Shown piece after piece: positions 8,243 through 17,562 of a DNA stretch of 64,000 bases. The stretch is from Citrobacter freundii (GTDB lineage: Bacteria > Bacteroidota > Bacteroidia > Chitinophagales > Chitinophagaceae): NCBI GenBank assembly GCA_003243445.1, contig QFQQ01000026.1:1-64000 (forward strand), given 5' to 3'. The translations under genes and the position numbers were made by a program. Each line of letters starts with the position of its first letter. The stretch's first letter is position 1. Below the pieces are notes generated by a model, which saw nothing but the letters and a program-made list of their open reading frames with translations, had not been told where the DNA came from and did not search any database.

Positions 8243-11200
8243 ATGGAAAAGAATCGTCGATTTACAACCCTTGTCTTTCCCCAATACTTTGACGGCAATT
8301 CGATCAAAGTAAATATTGTGTTGATCCCAAGAAACCGTGATCCCTTTGTACCGATAGACACCTATGCAGGAGCACCTGCCGATGGCCTTACGCCGTTTGC
8401 GGACCTGGTACCCGGGTTCAAGGCCTATATAGTGAATTCACTGGAAGATTTTCCGGTAGCCAATACAACGGCACCAACACGGAAACCGCAGGAAGCTACC
8501 TTGCAGGGACTGACTTCATCTCCCAATAAAAAAGCATTGCTGACAGCTTTAAGAGATGAATCCGGGTTAAAGATCACGAAGAGCAATACGGAAGATAACG
8601 CCGGCGCGGCCGTGCCGATGGAAAGATCCGTGAGAAAGTATTTACCTGAATCCTATCGGGGAGCATTTAATTTCACCAGTCCAAAGCATCCGAACGCAAA
8701 AACGGATGACAGCTATCATTGCGCGATGCGTAAACCGGCCCCAAAGAAGCCACTTACCATTTCTTCAGATGATATCAGCTGGGGCCAGGTATACGGCTAT
8801 GTATTGCGTCAGCCATTGCTGGCGAGAGCAGCAGGGCTGGTGTATGAAGCAACGATCCCGTTGACGGATGCAGCATGGTTTACCAAAGGCGGTTATGTTT
8901 TTGTGAGTTTGGATAATGCAGATTATGCAACGGTGCAAACGCATTCACTCGGTGAAGCGGATGGTGCATTCATCAAACAATATGCAGCACGTATTCCGAA
9001 ACTTAAACAAGGCGAGGCCAGGAGTTTGTTTGCACCCGTATTGTTTCCGGTGCTGGTGAAAGAAGATCCGGATGATCCGGTAGAACCCATTCCTTACGGC
9101 AACTGGGATAAGATCTTCGCTGAAAGCAATGAATACAATGATGGTTTTGCTAAGATCGTTCATGCAAATCAACCAATCAGTAAGAATATACTGGCGGAGC
9201 AATTCGATGGCACGCATCCTGTCCATGATTCCGGCATAAGAATGGGCTGGGATGATGAACAGCTGCTGATCTGGTATATCCGCCAGCTTCGTGGTGATGA
9301 GAATAATTTCAATGCACCGGCGGCAGATGGAAAAGACAGGATCGATGCGATGCTGGGCATATTCGGTTACCGGGTAGACGTTAAAGAATCAGACATTGCA
9401 GATGGTAAATGGGAAAGCCTGAATACCGTAGTGACGAATGCCGAATATAAGATCGGTGCAACTTCTATTGGTAATGCCGTTGGGCAATCAATAGAACTGC
9501 CTTACCAGGTTTATCCCACACAAATTGATGGCGATGACAACGAGGGGTTCTGGTTGCCGATGTATTTCACCAACTGGATCGGCAAGAGCCTGGTGATGAA
9601 AGACAGCGATGCAGCGGAGATCAATTATCATGATCAAAGCAAAAAGAATCCAACAAATGCGGCGCAGTTGTTCAATCCCGGACCGCTGGTCACAAAATTA
9701 CTCTATGGCAAAATGTATGATTTTCGTGTTCGTCTTTGTGATATCAGCAATGGCGGACCAACCGCTGAACATGATCCGATCGTACAGGGACCTGCGCCTG
9801 CGGCATCCGTTCACTTCAAACGTTTTATCGCACCAGGCAATCTGCGTATCATCAATATAGAAAGTGCGTTTGAAAGTAATGCCAATACGACCAAACATAT
9901 TGAGTTCTTCAATCAGACAATGGAGGATGGTGAAGAGGTGTTTGATGCGAATCCGCAGCTGGAGATCAAACGGCCGGTGCTCGGTTATCCGGCAGTCGTT
10001 TTCACCAATAAATATCAATTGGCTGGCCAGGACCCGATCCAGTTGTTGAAGAATATACCTGTTCTGAAAGATCCCGGTACGGGCGAGCTGCTCAAACAAC
10101 AGGTAGAACCTGCACTGGCGGATCCCGATGTGAAGAAGCTGGAAGTGGTAGTGGAAGTTGAAACATTGCGGCTGGATAACCTGCTGAGTGCTTCAGGCCA
10201 GGAGAACTATGCTTTATTGTATAGCACCAATCGCAATTTCCCTAATGATTTTGACGGCACCTTGAACCTGCCGATCCGCTTCCGGGATTTTCCTGTATTG
10301 AATCTCAGCAATAGCGGTGATCCGCTGAACAGCAGCAGCAATCCGTTCAATGATCCGGATTATAATAAGAATGAGATCGATGCCATGCAGGACATCATTC
10401 TTCCCACCGCAAGAAAAGTAAGGATCACGCTGCGCGCGGTTTGCGAAGGAGATGATCAGTATTATAAATTCATCAATGAAGGAAATCATAACCTTGATAC
10501 GCGTTATGGAAAGACCACGCAATTGTTTTTCTATAAAGAATCAGGAACAGAAAACAACCTGTTGCAGCCAAAAGCAAATGTGCCGGCAATACAGGCACTA
10601 TATATGCAGGCCGATCCTCCATTCGTGCGTTCCGGAAAGATCCAGACAACACTGTTGAGAAGAGATGCGGCGGTACCCAATCAACCGGATATTGTACAGC
10701 GTCTTGCAAAACAGATCGGCATGGAAAGCAAGGGCCTGACGATCGTTGCAAAAAAAGGCGAACGGGTCGTATTTGGATGCAGCAGCCGGATCAGGCATAG
10801 CCTCGCCCCTGATAATTCATCGATCACTTTCGCCTCAAAAGCGGAACTGGATGGACACTGGCTGGGTTGTATCGTTTATAAATTAAACCGCGACTGGAGC
10901 TGGGATGCCATGGAGATCACCAGTTTTCAATTAGGCAGAACAAAGAAGTTCAAAAAAGATGCAACTGATGAAGCAGAAACACAGGAGAACATCGGCGATA
11001 TAGAGATCAATCATTCCGTATCATTTGAAGCATTGCAGGCAGATGAATTCGGATTGATCAACCGTGAACACACAACGATCGTTTTCATTGATGCGATCGA
11101 ACCAAAAACAGCGTTGAAGCAAACCAATGGTCTTCCCAGGTTTCCTGATGAAATGGAAGTGCAGTACAGCATCACGCCGCGTTTCAAAAAAGGTCATGGA

Positions 11201-12511
11201 GCCGAGACAGTTATTGCGCAACCGGAGCAACTGGATCTGCCAACAACAATAAGACCATCGCAGGTACCAAAACTGGTGAGCGCCGGCGTTGCGTTCTCTC
11301 CTTATCAGCGGAACAGCAAATACAGCGCAACAGAAGCCAGGAGGAAATTTCTCTGGCTGGAATTTGAAGAACCGGTGGAAGATCCCAATGATACCATCTT
11401 CGGACGCGTGCTTGCCTATGCGCCGGATCAGCTGATCAGCAACAATAATCCGGAACTATTCATTGCACCGGAAGAACCACCATTGCCGATCGATCCGGAA
11501 TATATGCGGATCATTACGCCGGGACAGAGTGACGAGAAAGCGGGCTTGAACGCCATGCAGCCGTTGATCAAAGCAACGGATAGTGACAGGCATTATATCC
11601 TGCCGATCCCTCCGGGCTTGCATGCAGAGAGCGATGAGATGTTTGGATTCTTCACTTATGAATTCCGCATTGGTCATAATCATTGGACCGATCGCGACGA
11701 TAATTTGTGGAGTACGGCCCAGGGAAGATTTGGCCGTGCATTGCGTGTCACAGGAATGCAACACCCTGCTCCAACATTGTTATGCACGCTTAATCGTGAT
11801 GAAAAACGGTTGTACATAAATGCACCTTATGCAAAAGCTGTGGCGAATGGAAAGAACATGACTTCATCACCACCACGCACACAATTGTGGGCCTTGTTGT
11901 ATGCACAGGTTCAACAGGCAGACGGAAAGGATTTCAGAAACATTTTACTTGGAGAAAAATATCTTGACTGGAGAAAGCGTGTATTTGATACAGATGAAAA
12001 AGTAAAACTGAATACTGTTCTTTTCAGTGAAATGAAGAGAGATCAGTCCCAGTTCTTATTCAGGAAAGATATCGTTCAGATAGAAAAAGTAAAGATCGAT
12101 AAGGCAATACTGAAAGCGATCAAAAAAGACATGCCGGCTGTGGGAAGTAGTGTATGGGAGAATACTGAGATCGCGGACCTGTTGGAGATGTATGGTTTGC
12201 CGGAAGATTCATCCCTCAGTGTAGTAGTGGTGGAAGTGTTTGGTAATATCAAAAGTCTCCGGGAGCATATGACCAACCTGCAGGATGCAAAAGTGAGGGA
12301 GAATGTAGTGCGTACGGCGAGAGATTCATCTGTGCAGGATGAGAAATCCCATCAGGTATTCAACAGGATGGTGAACCAGGCGGGTGAGTATAGGGAAGAT
12401 GAAGTTTTTGCAACAGTAAATATCCGGCCGTTGAGCAGTGGTTTGGGACATTACAGGATATTGAGAACATCACCGTTGACGGAGGTGCCGTTTGTTTGTT
12501 GTCCTTGTTGA
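8243..12511 (+). CDS. Giant protein of unknown function, 1422 aa
   Basis: I do not recognise this protein. It begins at ATG 8243 (MEKNRRFTT) with no signal peptide. It is rich in acidic residues, proline and asparagine and appears mainly beta-structured. One alternation of basic and acidic segments around residues 1270-1320 looks helical. It ends in an unusual cysteine tail, VCCPC, with cysteines at 1419, 1420 and 1422, which could bind metal, form disulfides or be modified (inference). It lies downstream of and in the same direction as the 1818-aa gene, 604 bp away, so the two probably work together. That gap is full of repeats and includes a duplicate of this gene's first 26 bases. Family B repeats follow the stop codon. 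Confidence 0.85.
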   Translation: MEKNRRFTTLVFPQYFDGNSIKVNIVLIPRNRDPFVPIDTYAGAPADGLTPFADLVPGFKAYIVNSLEDFPVANTTAPTRKPQEATLQGLTSSPNKKALLTALRDESGLKITKSNTEDNAGAAVPMERSVRKYLPESYRGAFNFTSPKHPNAKTDDSYHCAMRKPAPKKPLTISSDDISWGQVYGYVLRQPLLARAAGLVYEATIPLTDAAWFTKGGYVFVSLDNADYATVQTHSLGEADGAFIKQYAARIPKLKQGEARSLFAPVLFPVLVKEDPDDPVEPIPYGNWDKIFAESNEYNDGFAKIVHANQPISKNILAEQFDGTHPVHDSGIRMGWDDEQLLIWYIRQLRGDENNFNAPAADGKDRIDAMLGIFGYRVDVKESDIADGKWESLNTVVTNAEYKIGATSIGNAVGQSIELPYQVYPTQIDGDDNEGFWLPMYFTNWIGKSLVMKDSDAAEINYHDQSKKNPTNAAQLFNPGPLVTKLLYGKMYDFRVRLCDISNGGPTAEHDPIVQGPAPAASVHFKRFIAPGNLRIINIESAFESNANTTKHIEFFNQTMEDGEEVFDANPQLEIKRPVLGYPAVVFTNKYQLAGQDPIQLLKNIPVLKDPGTGELLKQQVEPALADPDVKKLEVVVEVETLRLDNLLSASGQENYALLYSTNRNFPNDFDGTLNLPIRFRDFPVLNLSNSGDPLNSSSNPFNDPDYNKNEIDAMQDIILPTARKVRITLRAVCEGDDQYYKFINEGNHNLDTRYGKTTQLFFYKESGTENNLLQPKANVPAIQALYMQADPPFVRSGKIQTTLLRRDAAVPNQPDIVQRLAKQIGMESKGLTIVAKKGERVVFGCSSRIRHSLAPDNSSITFASKAELDGHWLGCIVYKLNRDWSWDAMEITSFQLGRTKKFKKDATDEAETQENIGDIEINHSVSFEALQADEFGLINREHTTIVFIDAIEPKTALKQTNGLPRFPDEMEVQYSITPRFKKGHGAETVIAQPEQLDLPTTIRPSQVPKLVSAGVAFSPYQRNSKYSATEARRKFLWLEFEEPVEDPNDTIFGRVLAYAPDQLISNNNPELFIAPEEPPLPIDPEYMRIITPGQSDEKAGLNAMQPLIKATDSDRHYILPIPPGLHAESDEMFGFFTYEFRIGHNHWTDRDDNLWSTAQGRFGRALRVTGMQHPAPTLLCTLNRDEKRLYINAPYAKAVANGKNMTSSPPRTQLWALLYAQVQQADGKDFRNILLGEKYLDWRKRVFDTDEKVKLNTVLFSEMKRDQSQFLFRKDIVQIEKVKIDKAILKAIKKDMPAVGSSVWENTEIADLLEMYGLPEDSSLSVVVVEVFGNIKSLREHMTNLQDAKVRENVVRTARDSSVQDEKSHQVFNRMVNQAGEYREDEVFATVNIRPLSSGLGHYRILRTSPLTEVPFVCCPC

Positions 12512-12520
12512 TCGACCGGA

Positions 12521-12750
12521 CGGCATAGAGAGCCCGCAGATTTCGCAGATTTGACAGTCTGCATTTTGGAAAACTTTTGACACCAGAGCATTCATTTTAT
12601 TGCTGACGCAGATCTCGCAGAAAAGCTTCCGCTTTCGGAAGATAATCTGCGTGATCTGCGTTTTCACCAAAGGGTATTCCCTGAAAGAAGGAATTGCTCA
12701 TCGAAAAAGAGGGACAAAATCTGCGAAATCTGCGGGCACCTACGCAAGCC
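12521..12750. repeat. Family B repeat element, copy B2
   Basis: The left border GGCATAGAGAGCCCGCAGAT begins about 10 bp after the stop codon of the second giant gene. The right arm, with ATCTGCGAAATCTGCGGG, ends in CACCTACGC near 12745. Internal inverted blocks of the same unit lie near 12605-12621 and 12644-12661. The element ends just before the promoter of the next gene. Confidence 0.8.
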
Positions 12751-12769
12751 CACCCTAAATCAATCCGAT

Positions 12770-12801
12770 TTGGTCAATACCCCCCATAAACCGTACATTT
12801 G
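12770..12801 (+). promoter_or_regulatory. Bacteroidota-type promoter of the Gfo/Idh-DUF1080 operon
   Basis: TTG at 12770-12772 is followed after 21 bases by TACATTTG at 12794-12801. This fits the known Bacteroidota sigma consensus TTG-N19-22-TAnnTTTG. Transcription would start near 12808, giving a leader of roughly 16 nt before the ATG at 12824. Confidence 0.6.
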
Positions 12802-12823
12802 AAGACATCATTGATTGCTACAC

Positions 12824-14017
12824 ATGAAAAGACGGGATTTTGTCTTGAATACCAGCGTGCTGGCTGGCGGTCTTTTATTGGGAAAAAACTGGCAAATGAT
12901 GCCGGCAGCGCCGCTTGGCGTTGGTATTATCGGTTGTGGCGACCGTGGTAAAGGTATTTTGTCTGTGCTGGGGCAAAACAAAGATCAGTTCAACATTACT
13001 GCTATTTGCGATCTGCTTGATTTCCGCATCACCAATACGCAAAAAGAACCAGCCGCAGCTTCTGCAAAAGTTTATAAAGATTACCGCAAATTACTGGAAG
13101 ATCCTTCCGTGCAGGCAGTCGTGATCGCGACTTCGCTTGATATGCATTTCCCCATCACCAAAGATGCGCTGAATGCAGGTAAACATATTTACCTGGAAAA
13201 AACGATGACCTATTCCATAGAGGAAGCAATGGAGTTGGTAAAGATCGTCGCTAATCATCCTAAGCAAATATTGATGGTCGGTCATCAGTACCGGTATACA
13301 CCGCTTTACTTCAAGGTAAAGGACATGATCGAGCGCGGATATCTTGGCACTGTAACACAGATCGATTGCAGATGGGACAGGAATGGTAACTGGCGCAGGC
13401 CTGTACCAGCAGGTTATTCGGATGAACAGATCAACTGGCGTATGTACAAACGTCATTCGGGTGGATTGACTGCAGAGTTGTTATCGCACCAGATCGATTT
13501 TATCAACTGGGCTTTTGATACACATCCTGATGAGATCATGGGTGCAGGCGGGATCGATTATTATAAAGATGGACGCGAGACATTTGATAATGTACAGGCG
13601 ATCCTTCGCTATAATAAAAAAGGAATGATCGGCAACTTTGGCGCTACCTGTGGCAATGCCAAAGAGGGATATATCTTCAAGATCAAAGGAACGCGTGGCA
13701 TGGTTTCACTGCTGCCGCAGGATGGAATATTTTATCCGGAGAAAGAAACAAGAAAGGAGCTCGAAACCGTAGACGGCGTATCCGGTGCGTCACGCATTGA
13801 ATGGAATACAGACGGCGGCATGCAGATCATAAAAGAAAAAATGAAAGACGGCACATGGTACGCATTGCAGGAATTTTATGAATGCATCCAGCAAGGGAAA
13901 ACGCCGGTGTCAAATGTGAAGACCGGTGCAACGACAGCCATCTGTGTTCATCTTGCCAACAAAGCCATGTATACCCATAGTATTCAAAACTGGAAAACAG
14001 CATACAATCTGATATAA
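12824..14017 (+). CDS. Gfo/Idh/MocA family oxidoreductase, Tat-exported
   Basis: A 397-aa NAD(P)-dependent sugar oxidoreductase homologue. The N-terminus MKRRDFVLNTSVLAGG is a twin-arginine signal. The Rossmann nucleotide-binding motif GVGIIGCGDRG lies at about residues 32-42. The family's EK pair is E125-K126, in a LEKT context where most members have EKP. I start it at ATG 12824 because the in-frame TTG three codons upstream would only lengthen the Tat leader. The next gene follows after one base, so they form an operon. Some exported Bacteroidota members oxidise glycosides at C3 before cleavage by DUF1080 enzymes. That role here is inferred from the neighbour. Confidence 0.9.
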   Translation: MKRRDFVLNTSVLAGGLLLGKNWQMMPAAPLGVGIIGCGDRGKGILSVLGQNKDQFNITAICDLLDFRITNTQKEPAAASAKVYKDYRKLLEDPSVQAVVIATSLDMHFPITKDALNAGKHIYLEKTMTYSIEEAMELVKIVANHPKQILMVGHQYRYTPLYFKVKDMIERGYLGTVTQIDCRWDRNGNWRRPVPAGYSDEQINWRMYKRHSGGLTAELLSHQIDFINWAFDTHPDEIMGAGGIDYYKDGRETFDNVQAILRYNKKGMIGNFGATCGNAKEGYIFKIKGTRGMVSLLPQDGIFYPEKETRKELETVDGVSGASRIEWNTDGGMQIIKEKMKDGTWYALQEFYECIQQGKTPVSNVKTGATTAICVHLANKAMYTHSIQNWKTAYNLI

Positions 14018-14018
14018 G

Positions 14019-15389
14019 ATGAAGAAAATTATTTTAACAACGGCACTTATTACAACGATGATCTGCTCTCAGGCTCAGAAAGACAGCAAGGGCTGGATCA
14101 ACCTGTTTGATGGAAGAACATTGAACGGCTGGAAAAAAGTTGCCGGCGAGGCTGAGTATAAAATTGAAGATGGCGCAATTGCCGGGATCACCGTTCCTAA
14201 TACACCCAATACCTTCCTGATCACGGACAAGGAATATGGTGATTTTGTACTGGAACTTGAAGTAAAGATCATGGATACAACATCCAACTCCGGTATCCAA
14301 TTCCGCAGCCAATATGATCCTGCGGGTAACAAGGGAAAAGGTAAAGTATTCGGTTATCAATATGAACTGGATCCTTCATCCCGTAAATGGACGGCGGGTT
14401 TGTATGATGAAGGAAGGCGTGACTGGTTATATCCCTTGATGTTAAACCCTTCCGCACAGGACCTGCTGAAGACCGGCGTATATAATAAAGTACGTATTGA
14501 ATGTATCGGCAATAATATTAAAACCTGGATCAATGGTAAGCCTGCGGCAAATGTGGTGGACAATGCAGACAGCAAAGGCATCATTGCCCTGCAGGTGCAT
14601 AGCATTGGAAAACCGGAAATGGCGGGAAAGAAGATCTACTGGAAAAATATCCGTATCAGGACGACAGACCTGAAACCTTTATCATTCCCTTCATCCATAT
14701 ATGTTATGAGCACGATCCCGAATACATTAACAGAAGAAGAAAAGAAAGCCGGGTGGAAATTATTATTTGACGGCGTGAGTACCAAAGGCTGGAAAGGCGC
14801 CTATAAAAAAGGCTTTCCTGAAAAAGGCTGGGTGGTAAAAGACGGTGAATTGAATGTATTGGCATCAAGCGGTGCAGAATCTGAGAATGGCGGTGATATT
14901 GTTACCGAAGAACAATTCAGTGCATTCGATCTTTCTTTTGATTTTAAACTGACGCCAGGAGCAAACAGCGGCGTGAAATATTTTGTGACGTTATCCGAGA
15001 ATAACCAGGGTTCGGCCATTGGGCTGGAATATCAATTGCTTGATGACTCGCTTCATCCGGATGCAAAGCTTGGTCGTGACGGCAATCGTACAATGGCCTC
15101 ATTGTATGACCTGATCAAAGCGGATAAGCAGAAGCGTTTTATCAAACAACCCGGCGAATGGAATACGGGAAGGGTAGTGGTGTACCCGGATAATCATGTG
15201 GAGCATTACCTGAATGGCATCAAAGTACTGGAATATCAGAGAGGTTCCCAGGCATATCGCGATCTTGTTGCGATCAGCAAATACAAAGTATGGCCTTCAT
15301 TTGGCGAAGCAAAACAGGGGCATATCTTACTGCAGGATCATGGCAATGCAGTTAGTTTCAGAAGTATAAAAATCAAACGTCTGGAATAA
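14019..15389 (+). CDS. Double DUF1080 (3-keto-disaccharide hydrolase-like) protein
   Basis: A 456-aa exported protein with a signal peptide (MKKIILTTALITTMICSQAQ) and two DUF1080 (PF06439) lectin-like beta-sandwich domains in tandem. The first covers about residues 24-212 and starts WINLFDGRTLNGWKK. The second covers about 240-455 and starts WKLLFDGVSTKGWKG. Both have the GxxFRSQY/GVKYFV-type core and a YQLLDD- or YELD-like segment. Members of this family hydrolyse 3-keto-glycosides or bind sugars. Having two domains in one chain is less common than one. The gene sits one base after an exported Gfo/Idh oxidoreductase and overlaps the next gene by one base (TAATG), so translation is probably coupled. 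Confidence 0.88.
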   Translation: MKKIILTTALITTMICSQAQKDSKGWINLFDGRTLNGWKKVAGEAEYKIEDGAIAGITVPNTPNTFLITDKEYGDFVLELEVKIMDTTSNSGIQFRSQYDPAGNKGKGKVFGYQYELDPSSRKWTAGLYDEGRRDWLYPLMLNPSAQDLLKTGVYNKVRIECIGNNIKTWINGKPAANVVDNADSKGIIALQVHSIGKPEMAGKKIYWKNIRIRTTDLKPLSFPSSIYVMSTIPNTLTEEEKKAGWKLLFDGVSTKGWKGAYKKGFPEKGWVVKDGELNVLASSGAESENGGDIVTEEQFSAFDLSFDFKLTPGANSGVKYFVTLSENNQGSAIGLEYQLLDDSLHPDAKLGRDGNRTMASLYDLIKADKQKRFIKQPGEWNTGRVVVYPDNHVEHYLNGIKVLEYQRGSQAYRDLVAISKYKVWPSFGEAKQGHILLQDHGNAVSFRSIKIKRLE

Positions 15390-15766
15390 TGTCAAAAGAG
15401 ATATGGATATATGTTTGCGGAGTGCATAGCCTGCTGTTTGCAATATTTCATATCGCTTTCTGGAAAATATTCAAATGGAAGACGGAACTCCCTAAACTCA
15501 GTCGCGCCAACAGCGGGATCATGCAGATCCTGAATAGCAGGTTGACGTTTGTGTTCCTGCTGTTTGCTTTTCTTTGTTTCTTCTACCCGAGAGATCTGTA
15601 TACAACACGTTTGGGGCAGGCTTTACTGGCTGGAATATCATTGTTCTGGCTGGGACGATTGATCGAACAGTTTATTTTCTTTCCGATGGGAAATGTATAT
15701 ACACATTTGCTGACGGTGTTGTTTTTCCTGGGGTTTGTGTTGTTCTTATTGCCGGTGGTGGCGTAA
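15389..15766 (+). CDS. Small four-helix membrane protein
   Basis: A 125-aa protein with four predicted membrane helices at about residues 5-27, 50-68, 75-95 and 103-123. I do not recognise a named family. The ATG overlaps the TAA of the DUF1080 gene, so it is the last gene of the Gfo/Idh-DUF1080 operon. Its stop codon TAA (15764-15766) lies inside the conserved border GGCGTAAGG of repeat B3, so the repeat supplies the end of the reading frame. A helper of sugar uptake or oxidation is possible from context only. Confidence 0.8.
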   Translation: MSKEIWIYVCGVHSLLFAIFHIAFWKIFKWKTELPKLSRANSGIMQILNSRLTFVFLLFAFLCFFYPRDLYTTRLGQALLAGISLFWLGRLIEQFIFFPMGNVYTHLLTVLFFLGFVLFLLPVVA

Positions 15767-15940
15767 GGTTCCCGCAGATTTACGCAGATATAAAACACGC
15801 AGATGCGCAGATGGTCTGTTAAACAAGGAAGCCATCTGCGTATCTGCGCAAGCAAATAGAGAAATATTCAATTCCTTCAGGACGCTTCAACGGAAGTAAG
15901 CGTAAAATCTGCGCAATCTGCGGGAACCTTACGCAAGCCC
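15760..15940. repeat. Family B repeat element, copy B3
   Basis: The clearest copy of this family. The left end GGCGTAAGGTTCCCGCAGAT is mirrored by the right end ATCTGCGGGAACCTTACGC. Inner units (CGCAGAT four times on the left, ATCTGCG four times on the right) surround a short core with GATGGTCTGTTAAAC. The left end overlaps the stop codon of the membrane protein gene. Confidence 0.9.
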
Positions 15941-15986
15941 GAAAATTTGGGTAACGATTAGCCTGAAGGGGAGATTTAGAGGGGGC

Positions 15987-17306
15987 CTATATCACCGGCG
16001 CCCATCCCTTCTCATACTCCCGCTTCCACAATGCATTCGCTTCCCTGTCATTCAGAATATGCCCGTCAGCCGGATTACATTTTAATGTTTTGCCAGTGCG
16101 TTGTGCAATATTCGCAAGATGACAAAGCAGGTTTGTTTTATGTCCTTCATCGATCGGGGACGTGAGCTTCGCCTCACCTCGGATGCTGTTCACAAAATTA
16201 TTGAAGTGATAGAAGTCCAGATTTCCACTTGCACTCACCGCATTCGTTGCATCATTCTTTGTATTGTTCTTTACTTCTTTTACCAGCTTATTGTTATAAT
16301 CGAAAATCTTGTAATCATCATTACCGCTATTGACCAGCGTTCCCTTATCTCCATAGATCGCAAAGCCGCGGCCAGCGCCTTCTACAGGAAAGATATTGCA
16401 ACTACGTCCTTCCCAGGTGATGGACTTTTTATCACCAAATTCAAATGTTGCTACTTGTGTATCTGGAGTCTGCCAATCATCATCAAATGCATACCGGCCA
16501 CCGGCAGACGTTACCTTGGTTGGATAATCCACACCAAGGAACCAGCGGCAGCAATCAATCTCGTGTGTACCATTATTGCAGGTTTCGGAAGTGCCCCAAT
16601 GCCAGAACCAGTGCCAGTTGTAGTGCACAAGATTATCCATATAATCGCGGCGTGGTGCAGGCCCCTGCCAAAGATCAAAATCGAGCGTGGAAGGAACAGG
16701 GATCTTTTTTCCTTTGCCAATTGATTTACGGTTATTGGCATACCAGCCTTTACCAAAGTATGCATTGCCGATAATGCCTTCCTGCCTTACCAGGCGCACT
16801 GCTTCAGTCAGGTTGGGAAACGAACGGCGCTGATTGCCCATTTGTATCAGTTGCTTTGGATATTTCTTCATTGCCTGTATGAGCAATTCTCCTTCATAAG
16901 GATTATGACTGCAGGGTTTTTCGACATATACATGTTTGCCATGCGTTACGCCCAGAATGGCAGCAGGTGCATGCCAGTGATCAGGTGCGGCAACAACAAG
17001 TGCATCAAAATCTTTTTGCGCAACAAGTTTGCGGATATCTTTCACAACTGCCGGCTTCCTGTCCTTACCGGCAAAGGGTTTCAACCCATTCGCAATAGCT
17101 GATTCTTCCACATCACAGAGATAAGCGATCTCTACATTGGGAAGACTGGAAAAACATTCAGCCAGGTAAGCACCCCGGCTGTTCACACCCATTACAGCTA
17201 ATACAACTTTGTTGGATGGTGCATTCTTTCCAAAAACAGGAAAATTAAGGATCGTTACTCCGGCGGTGGCGAGAGAGGTGTTGCGGATGAAGTCTCTGCG
17301 GCGCAT
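15987..17306 (-). CDS. Gfo/Idh/MocA family oxidoreductase, Tat-exported
   Basis: A 439-aa paralogue of the oxidoreductase at 12824. It has a twin-arginine leader (MRRRDFIRNTSLATAG) and a nucleotide-binding segment around VLAVMGVNSRG (residues 35-45). The canonical EKP motif is at E129-K130-P131, and a WHWFWHWGTSETCNNGTHEID segment probably lines the active site. It is longer than the other copy, as in the subfamily with a bacterial-type C-terminal extension. It reads toward the first operon (convergent) across repeat B3. It probably oxidises a sugar or inositol-like substrate in the periplasm, but the substrate is unknown. Confidence 0.9.
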   Translation of the reverse strand: MRRRDFIRNTSLATAGVTILNFPVFGKNAPSNKVVLAVMGVNSRGAYLAECFSSLPNVEIAYLCDVEESAIANGLKPFAGKDRKPAVVKDIRKLVAQKDFDALVVAAPDHWHAPAAILGVTHGKHVYVEKPCSHNPYEGELLIQAMKKYPKQLIQMGNQRRSFPNLTEAVRLVRQEGIIGNAYFGKGWYANNRKSIGKGKKIPVPSTLDFDLWQGPAPRRDYMDNLVHYNWHWFWHWGTSETCNNGTHEIDCCRWFLGVDYPTKVTSAGGRYAFDDDWQTPDTQVATFEFGDKKSITWEGRSCNIFPVEGAGRGFAIYGDKGTLVNSGNDDYKIFDYNNKLVKEVKNNTKNDATNAVSASGNLDFYHFNNFVNSIRGEAKLTSPIDEGHKTNLLCHLANIAQRTGKTLKCNPADGHILNDREANALWKREYEKGWAPVI

Positions 17307-17328
17307 AATCGTTGGGTTTTGATTTTAA

Positions 17329-17528
17329 GGTTTCAGAAGTTCCATAGGTTCCAGAGGTTCCATAGGTTGCTACCGCGGAATGAACGTAATCACATTTTTG
17401 AACACAATGTTTCAGAAGCTCCGGAGAAGCTCGTCTGATTGTAGTTGGTTCTCCAGATATTGTTCTCTGCATTCCGCGGTAGCAACCTATGGAACCTCTG
17501 AAACCTTTGAAACCTGTTAAACTTGTGA
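17329..17528. repeat. Family D inverted array (GGTTCCATA nonamers), copy D1
   Basis: The left arm 17329-17380 has units such as GGTTCCATA, GGTTCCAGA and GGTTTCAGA and ends in GGTTGCTACCGCGGAATG. The right arm 17470-17528 is its reverse complement, starting CATTCCGCGGTAGCAACC. The unique core of about 90 bp has further small inverted segments. It lies between the starts of a minus-strand oxidoreductase and a plus-strand transporter. Confidence 0.9.
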
Positions 17529-17562
17529 ACTCCCATTAAAGATAACTATATTGCGCAGATAC

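Noticed and set aside
8074..8361. A 95-codon minus-strand frame across the start of the second giant gene
   Set aside because: It is antisense to the giant gene and to repeats E1 and D, with no coding signs.
16101..16724. A 207-codon open frame opposite the second Gfo/Idh gene
   Set aside because: It is antisense to a well-supported gene and shows no family features.
17551..17562. TTG start giving the MFS protein four more residues
   Set aside because: The ATG at 17563 starts directly before the first membrane helix, and the upstream residues have no support.
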